Both the position numbers and the translations under genes were made by a program. Positions 1-9,196 of a stretch of 64,000 bases of DNA are shown here, in pieces; position 1 is the first letter of the stretch; every line of letters starts with the position of its first letter. The stretch comes from Bathynomus jamesi (taxonomy: Eukaryota > Arthropoda > Malacostraca > Isopoda > Cirolanidae). The stretch covers positions 839,501-903,500 of the forward strand of contig JAJOZX010000999.1 in the NCBI GenBank assembly GCA_023014485.1. The letters run 5' to 3'. The notes beneath the pieces are model-generated. The model saw only the letters and a program-made list of their open reading frames with translations, had not been told where the DNA came from and searched no databases.

Positions 1-267
1 GAAGGCATAGGCATTGGCTATTAGAATCAGCAAAAAAAAGTTTGTTTATGTTAGTATTTTTCATGTAACTAACATATAAGTGAACACCATATTCATAAGT
101 TGTGCGTCAATTCTACCTATTTTTTCACACTTAAGCTCATAATTTGACCTATAGAAATTAAAATTACATTTTTTTATAGATATAAAAACAAAGGCAAAAA
201 ATGTAAAATTGTATTTCACTGCTAATCTACACTGGCAATAATAGTTATAATAGTGAAAGGGGAAGAC
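1..267. repeat. Left terminal inverted repeat of family S copy 1
   Basis: Pairs with 3118-3539. It contains the tract with CACTGCTAATCTACACTGGC that reappears inverted near 3150. The element may begin exactly at the window edge. Confidence 0.85.
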
Positions 268-287
268 CTACTTAGAGGATTCATGTG

Positions 288-1857
288 CTAGCCTAATACA
301 ATTTTTGCATGCTCGATGCTCTCATCAATTTCTTTTTGTGGAAAAATGTATTGAATTCTGCTGCCTCCTCTTAGGGTAGGACAACTCATTACAGTTAATA
401 TATGATGTCCTGGCACTGCACATGAATCCTTGTTTGATGGATAATAATATGCACTTGATCCTGATGACCCAGAGGGATGTAGAAAGTTCACAGTGAAATC
501 ATCAAACTCTTCACAATATTCCTCCACAATTCCATACCAAACTTGCATGTCATAAATGCAGCCAACATACTCTCCTGGTTTGACACATTTTAGGTTACCA
601 AGCATTGCAGGTTCATTAGTAAAATGACTTTTCCTTATTCTTTTCTTTTCTCCAATGCCACTTGAAATGGGATACACCATCAGTTCTTCCTTGTTTAGGG
701 GAACAAATCTATGATATTTCTGAGTTCCAGGAATAGCCCTACTATCCTTGAATCGATGTTCCAACCGTTCTTCTGCATCTTTCAAATCAGCTGTAGTTAC
801 AAAGAAAAAATTTATCTTCTTGCTCAAGTTTTCTTCACAAAACTGAAACATGTGTTCTGGTCTAAGAATTTGCCTCTCTGTAGTTCTCTGCAAACTGGCA
901 TGAGCAGTAGCTCTTTTCACTGTTCCTCCAATCCCATCACATGCATTTTTGCCATGGGATGTAGCAAAGAAGTGCCATTCACAAGACATACCAAAATCCT
1001 CTTCATGGTAACAGAGATTTGTGAAGTTGTATCTGTTCTTATATTGGCCAGCACATCCATCTGAGAAATAGTGCACCTTCTTCAATTGTGGGCATCTGAA
1101 TTTAACATATGTCATAAGCTTCAATATGAATGAGTAAACCATTATAGTGTTGTGTTTTAGTGATGCAGATAAGAAACAGACACTAAAATGGCTAAGTTCC
1201 TGGTCTGCAGATGATCTATAATAGATGACAAAAGGGTGAACTGTACACTGTGAATTGTCCCAGTGAAACCCTTGGGCAGCATCCTGGACAATGAAAGAAT
1301 AATTCTCAGAGAAATCACCTACTATAACTACCTCGCTCTGAGGTGGTAGTGTTTCTTTCAACTGCTTGAAGTACTGTGATTGTTGCTGAGCAACAAAGTG
1401 ATGACGAACCATGCGGGATATTTTCATGCTTAGGGATGATAAGTATTCATGAAGTGGCTCCACCTTATCAACCATTGTACAACGGTCAACAGTCACCCAT
1501 TGCTTGTAAGATATTTCATTTGGAGCTGATTTCACACTGTCAAGTAACTCAAGAAAACCCAGGACACCCTCTTCTCTTGGGTAATCATTGCAAAGTTGCA
1601 TCATGCAAGTCTCTCTTTCTGTACTGCAGACACTGTAATCCATAAGATCCTTGTATGAAAGACCTCTCTCCCAATGCAGCCAGCTGCAATTTTGGATTTT
1701 GATGGTATGTGCAGACACAGACAGAATGAGTCCCACCACTACCGGCAAGCACACAATATGATGGCCGTAATTTTGCAAATGTGGAAAATCCTATTTTGGG
1801 ATTCTTTTCATCATTTTTATATAGTTCAAACATCTCTCTTAAATTCCCGAGGACCAA
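288..1857 (-). pseudogene. Family S transposase, catalytic C-terminal region (DDE-like)
   Basis: A 496-codon open frame (1778-288) is joined by a frameshift near 1690 to an upstream block (KIGFSTFAKLRPSYCVLAG) at 1857-1690. Recognisable blocks in order: VVIVGDFSENYSF, a YFSDGCAGQYKNR block, then EWHFFATSHGKNACDGIGG, IPGTQKYHRF, and a C-terminal WYGIVEEY/NFLHPSG module. Conserved Asp residues in GDFSEN and FSDGCAGQ are candidate catalytic acids. Copy 2 shows the same C-terminal modules at 16065-16685. I recognise this as a protein type common in arthropod and cnidarian repeats but cannot name it with certainty. Confidence 0.7.
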
Positions 1858-2351
1858 TCATTTTTGCACCTTCATTGCACCTTCAGCACTGATAACTTTC
1901 ACGCAATCCTTTTGGCCAGGACACATACGACTAACCTCTTCTGACTCATAGAATCTTCTAACTATATCTTTGTGTTCTTCAGATATCACTTTTCCTTTGC
2001 TCATTAGTGGAATCTTTGGAAGGATTCCATGTTCTGATTTAAGTGAACGGCTTCTTTTCACCATGTATGTTGTAGTTTGAAAGAAACTAGCTGTTTTTTC
2101 AATTGTGTATGGTGAGAGTGTCAATATTTGTAGTTTGTGATGGTGACATTTGCTCTCCAGGAATGACTATTTCAATTCATTCATTAATTTGTCTAGATGT
2201 TTTTCAGATTTAGTTTCAGGTTTTGAAGTATCACTTACCTCCTCGGTAATTTGAACACCATAACTGAGTTCTAGCCTCTCCTTCAGGTGTTTCTGAGCAG
2301 ATAATAGCTTACCACAAGCCTTGCACTTTTTCTGGCTTAATGACAGCCCTT
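1858..2351 (-). pseudogene. Family S transposase, middle exons with CxxC and helix-turn-helix region
   Basis: A TTTTCAG acceptor at 2352 leads into a reading frame with KKCKACGKLL. The frame then shifts, with a stop at 2167. The next segment (2124-1858) carries the stretch ILTLSPYTIEKTASFFQ and the motif GKVISEEHKDIVRRFYESEE. The same order (a predicted HTH ending in KEKGVLS, then a FY-x-E-x-SR-x-x-PG-x-KD block) appears in copies 2 and 3. Frameshifts separate the pieces unless unrecognised introns remove them, so this copy is probably dead. Confidence 0.55.
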
Positions 2352-2501
2352 CTGAAAAGAACAGAAAAAAAGGTTTCACACACCTGAATATTAGTAATTA
2401 AATATTAATTATAGTACCTTAAATGCTATATAATTGGCTATATAGCATACCAAACAGACCTTGTAGTAAAATATAAGTTATTATATTAATTTATTACTTA
2501 C

Positions 2502-2870
2502 TTTTTTTAACTGGTGTTTGGTCCAGAAATGCTAGAACTGGTTCAACTGAAGTTGAAGGATTTTCCTTTATCAAGCAATCATTGTCATTGTCCAGATCTT
2601 GAATTGAAGAGATGTTACTCAAGCCACTGATAGTAGATGATTCATTTGAATCCTGCTCAGACTCGTTGTTTTCAGTGGTACTAAGTATAGTGGGGTTTTT
2701 CATTATCAGTGTCCAGCAGTTCACACACAACAATGAGTCTTTTTTCACTCTTCCAGCACATTTTTCAACAAGTACATCAGTCACTTTTCTAAGATTGATT
2801 GTTATGCGTTTCTTGTGTTTTTGAATAGGGTCCTGGCAGTATTTCAAGTGCCAAACCATTGTATTTTGAT
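2502..2870 (-). pseudogene. Family S transposase, N-terminal coding exon
   Basis: On the minus strand this exon follows a CTTTACAG acceptor and ends at a GTAAGT donor. An ATG at 2859 opens a protein starting MVWHLKYCQDP, with C-x-DP-x-x-KH and a later CVNC pair that could bind zinc. The same layout, with a Cys-x-Asp-Pro and KH, starts the third copy (35483). An acidic serine-rich linker follows. It probably recognises the transposon ends. The splice sites are seen; the function is inferred from position and from the copies. Confidence 0.6.
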
Positions 2871-3117
2871 CTGTAAAGATATAGGATTTACAATTAGGTA
2901 ATATATTTTTTAGAAAATATATAGCTATACACACTTAATATTTTAGGCCTTGATAGTCTCTGAGGCTCATTAAAACACCATACCCACCAGCCACCCACAG
3001 TGCTGGCTGGAACTGTACTAACCTGTAGACAAGGAATTTTGCAACTATCTGTGTTGATTCTGCACTTAGACAAGTAGCAACATGTTTCAACAGGTTTGTT
3101 TAGGCTACATGTGAGCT

Positions 3118-3539
3118 TAGTCTTCCCCTTTCACTATTATAACTATTATTGCCAGTGTAGATTAGCAGTGAAATACAATTTTTATTAAATTCTTGGAGCT
3201 TGAGGTCAAATTGATAGCTAAGATATAAAAATTCCTTGAAATGACAAGCAATTTATAAATATGGTGTTCACTTATAAGTTAGTTACATGAAAAGTACCAA
3301 CATAAACAAACTTTTTATGATTGTTTCTATTAGTCAAGAACTCTGACTTTGTTTTTTATATCTATAAAAAATGTAATTTTAATTTCTATAGGTCAAATTA
3401 TGAGCTTAAGTGTGAAAAAATAGGTAGAATTGACGCACAACTTATGAATATGGTGTTCACTTATATGTTAGTTACATGAAAAATACTAACATAAACAAAC
3501 TTTTTTTTGCTGATTCTAATAGCCAATGCCTATGCCTTC
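3118..3539. repeat. Right terminal inverted repeat of family S copy 1, with internal partial duplication
   Basis: Inverse complement of 1-267. The block GGTGTTCACTTATA occurs twice, near 3262 and 3452, showing a tandem duplication inside this arm that the left arm lacks. Confidence 0.85.
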
Positions 3540-3935
3540 ATTTTTTACATTCAAAAAAAAAAATTCTCATTTGATACCCCAGAGGTCAAATCGTGACCTC
3601 AAATTTTGGTTACAGTGTAACTTTTTTATTTTTCAACCTAGAGTTCTAAAACTTGCATATTTGGATTCCTTGTCATTTTCTGATTCTAAATATATATACT
3701 TTTATATAATTATGACAATTATTACCCACGTTATGGCTCGCCAAATGTTAGTAACCTCGCGAGTGACCTCAAATTGCCCGAGGTCATATCTCTTGAACCG
3801 TTGGTCGGATTGACCTTATAATTTCAGAAATGGATTCAGGGCTCACAAACTCCCTATAAACCAAATTTCAGCAAAATATGAGAGATGAGGGTGTTAATTT
3901 CAATTTTTTTTGGTTGATCTGACAGAGAATGACCC
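3540..3935 (-). mobile_element. End fragment of another family S-like element
   Basis: Read from 3935 leftward the sequence begins GGGTCATTCTCTGTCAGATC, close to the terminus GGGTCATTCCATGTCAGTTC of family S copy 3. It abuts mariner coding sequence at 3936, so it inserted in the mariner gene. Copy 1 (1-3539) then inserted in this terminus. The rest of the element is left of the window. No gene is present. Confidence 0.6.
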
Positions 3936-4642
3936 AGAAGTGATCTGAGTAGTATGAGGACATGCATTGTCATGGTGGAACACGATTCCTTTCCGATTAA
4001 CCAAAGAAGGTCTCTCTTCTTTTAGTGCAGTGTTCAATCGATCAAGTTGTTGACAGTAGACTTGAGTGGTGATTGTTTGGTTGTGTGGTAAGGTTTCAAA
4101 GTGTACTACACCACCTTTATCCCACCAAACACTAAGCAACACCTTCCGAGGGTGAAGATTTGGTTTTGGCTGTGGTGTCGCTGGTTCTCCAGCACAAACC
4201 CACTGTCGACGGTGCTTAACCTTCTGGTACAGTATGCACTTTTCATCACGTCACTAAACGGTGCAAAAATGGATCTTGGAGTTCACGGGAATGAAGAGCT
4301 GTGCTAATGTTTACCCGCACCCTCAGAATGTCAACCAACAATTCATGTGGGACCCATTTTCCTAACTTAAGCACTTTCCCGAGTTGTTGCAAATGTCGAT
4401 GGATGGTGGATGGGGATGAATTGAGTTTCTGGGCAAATTCTTCGACAGTTGTTGAACAGTCTTCTTCAAGTGCGACTAACAGCAGGTCATCATCAAATTC
4501 AGCAGGGCATCCAGAGCGTGCTGCATCTGTCAAATAGCAGTCACCATTCCTAAACTTTTGAAACCATCTTTGACATTTCTTCACATGCAGAATATTATTG
4601 CCATAAACTTCCTGAATGTTTCGCGTTGCTTCAGTAGCACTA

Positions 4643-5365
4643 CAGTAGTCCCTCGCCATATCGTGGTTCACATTTCGCGGACTCGATGCATCGCGGTTTT
4701 TCCTAGCCGAAATAAAATACGTACTCTAATTGAGTTGACAAAGAACCGCGAGATAGGAAAACCAGCGAAGCTTGTGCTGCTTGAGCTACTTTGCCTATAT
4801 GATACCGTACACAGCACACCATTGGCCAATGGATGAGACGCGACCAATCAGAGCACGCTGTTCAGTATCCTGGGCGCTGATTGGCTTAGCGTTCGTCGCA
4901 TCTCGATCTGCAGCCTACCGAAGCATTCAGCATCTCACCTTGCTCAGTTCGCTTCCACGTGTTATTCATTTAGAAGAGATGTAATGCTCTTCTTTGCTGT
5001 GCAGTACATTCATCTCATCATTGTCATCACCTTCATCGTTCAGTACTGCACAGCTAATTCATCGTCATCATCATCATTCAAGTTTTAGTATCTTCGCTGG
5101 TGAGTACCCATACGAAATTTTAATGTTGGTAAAATAATTAAAAAATACTGTATATACAAATGTTTTCTTTTTAAAATACTGTTAGTCTCTTTCATACTCC
5201 GAGTGTAGAAAGTGTTTATAAGAGCGTGGGAAAGGTTTATAAGAGTGCGGGGAGGGTTTATAAAGGCGTAAAATACGTAATAAACATATCGTTTCTACTT
5301 CGCGGATTTTCACCTATCGCGGGGGGTTCTGGAACGTAACCCCCGCGATATTCGAGGGAATACTG
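4643..5365. mobile_element. Tigger/pogo-like MITE, copy 1
   Basis: The ends read CAGTAGTCCCTCGCCATATC and ...GATATTCGAGGGAATACTG, with TA on both sides (4641-4642, 5366-5367). It interrupts the mariner transposase just after GGGAATA. A near-identical copy sits at 55762-56483. No transposase is encoded; a 70-codon frame at 4772-4984 is shared by both copies but overlaps promoter-like DNA. Confidence 0.9.
4819..4960 (+). promoter_or_regulatory. CCAAT-box-rich promoter-like segment inside the Tigger-like MITE
   Basis: Within ~70 bp there are CCATTGGCCAATGG, GACCAATCAG and GCTGATTGGC, i.e. several CCAAT boxes in both orientations, followed by a CACGTG E-box at about 4956. The cluster is preserved in the copy at 55940-56080. 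It is probably the transposon's old promoter. Function is inferred from motif density only. Confidence 0.4.
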
Positions 5366-5612
5366 TATTCCCTTTTTTGAACTCATAAAGCATTATATGC
5401 CTGATATGCTCTTCTGATACCACCATGTTTATGAGGGGTTCACATAGAGCAAAACACACATCTTCACTGGTCAAGGTCTGTAAAGTATGTAGCGAAACAC
5501 GATAGATCTCCTCTTAGATATAACCTTCGGAAAATTTATGCTTAAACCGAGTAGGATTAGTTTAAACTTAATCTATCGTAAAAAATGACATTACTTATGG
5601 GATGACCTGATA

Positions 5613-6440
5613 AATATGGGGACCAAAACTTAATGCAGTATTCCAGGTGGGGGCATTCAAAACAATTGTAGGAGTATAATGTTAGCACTGTTTTTTGACT
5701 TGAATTTAAATGATTGATCAATAAATCCCAAGATTCTATTTGCTTTTCTAACTCCTTCAATGTAGGAATTTATCAACATTCATTAAATTGCATTAATGTT
5801 GTTGAATATTCTAATTATCATAATCTTTATTTCTAGCCACTTAGCTCAAGTAGCCTCTTGTTTAAAATAAAAAAAAATTATATAGTGTTAAAGTCTTAGG
5901 ATAATTGTAAGGTTGAACCTTTAACTGATTGAAGTTGGAAAAAACCTATTAAGAACCTCAATATTAAGGTATGTAGAAAACCAGCAGGAATGTAGCATGA
6001 CTATGGATGAAATTAATTCTTAAGAGTGAACAACCAACCACATGTAATGCCCATAAGCTTTTTTTCTTCAACTGTATGACTTAATCCAGAACTACTTCAG
6101 GATCTCTGCATCAACCTGGATTTTATTGGACATTTTCTAGTAATGGGGAATTAGAAAATCAAGGAGCAAAGATCTGGATAAATTAAGATAAACCTTATGA
6201 CCCTTCAAATTTATTTCTCATTGGGAGTGTATTTATTTTTGTAATATAGCTATGTTCTTTCATTCATCATCTAGACCAGGGTTCAGCAACCCAAGGTACG
6301 CACGACACAGGGTGGCAAGTGAAGAGATTTTGTGTGACACCCTAATTCACAAAAATAAAAATACAAAAAATATATTTATTTAAAAAACAAAAATTCTTGT
6401 ATTTATCCCACAATGTTCAATCCATTCAAGAACATTACCA
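5613..6440. repeat. Left arm of an ~830-bp inverted duplication
   Basis: Inverse complement of 12395-13226 with only scattered differences, for example around the shared CAGGGTTCAGCAACCC. Both arms contain the same secondary insertion in the same LINE position, so they come from one ancestral copy and not from two insertions. Confidence 0.85.
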
Positions 6441-6545
6441 TAAATTCTATGAGACTGAAGTTTAGCTAATAATTTCCTATGGGGCACTTTGTTAAGCATC
6501 TTTTGAAAATCAAAATATATAATGTCTACTGTTTTACTCTCATCA
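5613..6545 (-). pseudogene. CR1-like LINE fragment, reverse transcriptase remnants
   Basis: On the minus strand 6545-6420 encodes a decayed RT block (VDIIYFDFQKMLNKVPHRKLL, a relative of the DFQKAFDKVPH motif) and GNVLEWIEH. 5760-5613 encodes the RT thumb (FECPHLEYCIKFWSPY). About 650 bp of apparently non-coding DNA lies between them, including a segment starting CAGGGTTCAGCAACCC (6287), which looks like a hAT end. Mariner 1 is inserted at the TA after the WSPY codons. A second, inverted copy with the same structure is at 12395-13226. Confidence 0.7.
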
Positions 6546-7185
6546 TATACCATATATTCAAAATATTAAAAAAGTTGAGCAAATTAGTATGAAAAGGACA
6601 ATTACATTGAAAGTGATACTAAGAATCTTTAATTAAATTAGTCATTTCTAAGTGATTACAATCAGACCCCACTAAATTAACACTCGGTATTTCAGCTATT
6701 GTGATAATTCTGTTATTTTTCTGTGTGTCAAAATATCCAGGGAATTTCAGATTTGGTGAAAATAGTCAAATTACACCAAAAAACATTCACATTACACACA
6801 GTGATGTTAGAAAACCGTTATTTTTTGTGTCCATGTTGTTGTTTTTTTTGTTGTTTTTTTGTTTTTTTTGTTTTTTTTGTTTTTTTTAATAATTAATATA
6901 GATATTGCCAATTTAATTATAATGTATACTTTTGCAATGATATATATTATAAAAATAAATAAATAAATAATAAAATAGGCCATATGGTACCAGTATAGAA
7001 TGTCCTTTTCAGCCTATTTTCAGAAAAAACTGGCCTCTTTCTTGCACTGAAAGTCTTGTATCTTGAGATCCATTAAACTTGCGAGAACACTGGCTGGGAG
7101 CTGACTGCCCATTGTCCAACCTTTCCAGGACTCTCCCATCCATGCCTCGGATTTTGAATCTCCCACTTAACTATCCTTTAGACCT
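6546..7185. other. AT-rich stretch without a recognisable gene
   Basis: Contains a T/G-rich tract (6836-6888) and A/T-rich simple sequence. Short frames here are low complexity. I see no conserved motif. Confidence 0.6.
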
Positions 7186-7204
7186 GTGATGACATATTTT
7201 CCCC

Positions 7205-7400
7205 CTGAGACCATCCATATACATACATACACATACACCCATATACATACGGTATATACCAATATATACATAAATACTTATATATACATATTTATATCTA
7301 TTGTATACCCCATACACACGCATACATCCAGAATTCCAGATACATACGCATGCATACTCACATATATACCTACACAAACTCATACACCTCTATTTCGCCC
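7205..7400. repeat. Degenerate CATA/TACA simple repeat
   Basis: A run of imperfect ACATACAC and TATATAC units. Frames on both strands are rich in Tyr, Ile, His and Thr and are artefacts of the repeat. Confidence 0.75.
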
Positions 7401-7669
7401 TTTCATTACCTCCGAGATCGTTTAGCACATACAGTAATATCCATACAGCCAAAAGAAACCGATTAAGCACAGACAGAGCAGCAACGCTAGAATTTATATC
7501 CCAAAATGCAAAATTCCAAGAAAGTGAAGTAAAACATGGTGCTACATTGGCTTTGTCAACATCCAAATCTGCAATAAATACCAGTACCTGTGATATTGAA
7601 ACTATTTGCTTTAATCAATCTAGTGATAATGATTCTTCAATGGAAATAGAATCAGATAATGAAAGTTAA
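7301..7669 (+). CDS. Unidentified ORF, possibly a transposon protein tail
   Basis: A 122-codon frame. The first third is simple repeat, so only about 7440-7669 may be meaningful. It ends in an acidic Ser/Asp-rich tail (SSDNDSSMEIESDNES). A diverged second copy of the tail, with frame damage, follows at 7861-7935, so this is part of a small tandem duplication. I do not recognise the protein, and it may not be a gene. Confidence 0.2.
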   Translation: MYTPYTRIHPEFQIHTHAYSHIYLHKLIHLYFALSLPPRSFSTYSNIHTAKRNRLSTDRAATLEFISQNAKFQESEVKHGATLALSTSKSAINTSTCDIETICFNQSSDNDSSMEIESDNES

Positions 7670-7734
7670 ACAGCATTAGGTTAACACAAAGGTTAAAGAA
7701 AGAGATGAATAATTTTTTTTTTTTTTTCTATTTG

Positions 7735-7781
<47 letters not shown>

Positions 7782-8045
7782 GTGCACACTGGTATTCTTG
7801 CCAATCACAATTATATATTGTTTTATACCAGTATTATGTATTTTTTATTATGTATATTATACCAGTACCTGTGATATTGAAACTCGCATATATGCTCTAC
7901 CCAATCTAGTGATGATTCTTCCATGGAAATGAAGGTTAAACAACATTAGGTTAACAAAAAGATTCAAAAAAGGTGAATTTTTTTTTTCTATCTGGAATAT
8001 ATATACTGGTACTCTTGCCAATCACAATTATGTATATTGTTTGAA
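7579..8045. repeat. Tandem duplication of ~280 bp with (AT)n tract
   Basis: The block starting ACCAGTACCTGTGATATTGA occurs at 7579 and again at 7861, and the following CTCTTGCCAATCACAATTAT-type block also recurs. An (AT)n run lies at about 7737-7774 in the first unit. Confidence 0.75.
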
Positions 8046-8339
8046 ACGAGGAAGAATGTTTTATGTTCTAGTTAAAAAATATATATACATATAAAAAATG
8101 AGGGTTTGTTTTTCCTTTCTATTATATACTTTTTGTGTGATTCAGTTTTTCTAAAAGATGACTATATATACTAGGTATAACCGTATAAGCATGGTAGTAT
8201 AGTAAATTATAGGTAATACTAATATACTTATTAAAGGAAGAAAAATATGGAATAAGTTTAAAACAATAAAAAACAATAAAAAACAAAAAAACAAAAAAAA
8301 CAGACTATCTTCATTTTAAACAAAAAAAACGACAATAAA

Positions 8340-8591
8340 AAATGACTCATCACTAATTACACATCACCATCAAACCTGCACCTACACAATCAAACCTGCA
8401 CTCCAGACACCCACCTATTATTCATATTTTGTGCTGAAAAACTTATGTTTCCCCAAGATTTATGGATATTTAAGGTTATGGTTACACTTTTTACATTACT
8501 GGTATAAGGGTGACAATATGCATGGCAACAAATAGGTCATGATAATTTTTATCTAGTATTTAATATAATTATTTGTTGATTAACTAAACAG
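8340..8591 (+). repeat. Duplicated segment D, copy A, left part
   Basis: Matches 28230-28465 (shared blocks include GTGACAATATGCATGGCAAC and TCAAACCTGCACTCCAG). It is cut off at 8591, where LINE1 starts, and the paralogous sequence resumes at 23047. It is therefore the 5' flank of the LINE1 insertion. Confidence 0.75.
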
Positions 8592-9196
8592 GGAGGAGAT
8601 TGTAGACACCAATCAACCAGGGAAGTAGTACTGGGGGGACACTACACAGAAGATAGGGAGTGCTGGAACTCCCATTTCTCCTGTCATTGTCCTCCTTAGC
8701 CAATCTTTTTCTGTCTCTCATCTACCCTGTGAGCAGTCCAGCATGCTCTCAAACACACACTTCTCTCCCTAATCATCACTACATACACATGCATCTTACA
8801 CACTACATAATCTTTTCAAAATTAAAAAAAAAAAATGGCATGAACTTCAAGAGCCTCGGAATCCCCTGAGGAGGGGACCATAAATGTCCCAACTTCTGGC
8901 TCTCCCACTGCCAATACCAGGAATGCAGACCCAGGCATTGGGACTGGATCTGCTACTGCTCATTCAAGATGTTCTGGACATCTGTCTGATTCACTTTCCA
9001 TAAACTTCTGCAACATTCATGGCCTTTTCTCAAATTTTCAATCTGTTGAACACCACCTCTCCTCCTCTAAAGCTCTTCTTCTTTTCCTCACTGAAATTCA
9101 GATGTCTGGGATGACTGACAACAACCCCTTTTCTGTACCCTCTTACTTTCTCTATACTCAATTTCACTCCAAAGGTGGATGTTGCATATATGTACA
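8592..9196 (+). pseudogene. LINE1 (Jockey-like), 5' end with endonuclease start
   Basis: From about 8970 the plus strand encodes an apurinic-like endonuclease N-terminus: LSINFCNIHGLFSNFQSVEH, then LLFLTEIQ with the catalytic Glu, and PSYFLYTQFHSKGGCC. The reading breaks at 9196, where the GC-rich hAT-like transposon is inserted, and continues at 11939. No intact ORF1 is visible. The element nicks target DNA for target-primed reverse transcription when functional; this copy is broken. Confidence 0.75.

Larger units (their letters stand above)
1..3539 (-). mobile_element. Family S DNA transposon, copy 1 (long TIR, tentatively Sola-like)
   Basis: The first ~267 bases recur in inverse complement at 3118-3539, so the ends read GAAGGCATAGGCATTGG inward and CCAATGCCTATGCCTTC outward. 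The right arm holds an extra ~170-bp partial duplication of the TIR (about 3185-3355). A multi-exon transposase lies between the arms on the minus strand. The left flank is outside the window, so the target duplication cannot be checked. Two related copies here (14120-19113, 33213-38894) have 4-bp duplications, which fits Sola. The superfamily name is inference; the TIR structure is seen directly. Confidence 0.85.
3936..5426 (-). pseudogene. Mariner transposase 1, disrupted
   Basis: Minus-strand mariner transposase with start ATG at 5426 (MVVSEEHIRHIMLYEFKKGN). After about 23 codons it is split by the Tigger-like MITE at 4643-5365, then resumes at 4641 with the N-terminal HTH region (YGNNILHVKKCQRWFQKFRNGD) and the STIHRHL helix. 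A frameshift near 4246 separates it from the catalytic part, which holds LLSVWWDKGG and the second acidic motif HHDNACPH. The third catalytic Asp (SPDLAPSD in the sister copy) is lost with the truncation at 3936. It is not functional. Confidence 0.88.
3936..5610 (-). mobile_element. Mariner (DD34D) element 1, 3' truncated
   Basis: The outer end at 5610 reads TCAGGTCATCCCATAAGTAA inward on the minus strand and is followed by TA, the usual Tc1/mariner target. The other end is lost where the family S fragment begins at 3936. It inserted at a TA in a CR1-like LINE: the uninterrupted LINE sequence is at 13200-13250. A near-identical second mariner lies at 24071-26775. Confidence 0.85.

Noticed and set aside
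7171..7425. Short frames rich in Tyr/His/Ile on both strands
   Set aside because: Products of the CATA/TACA simple repeat.
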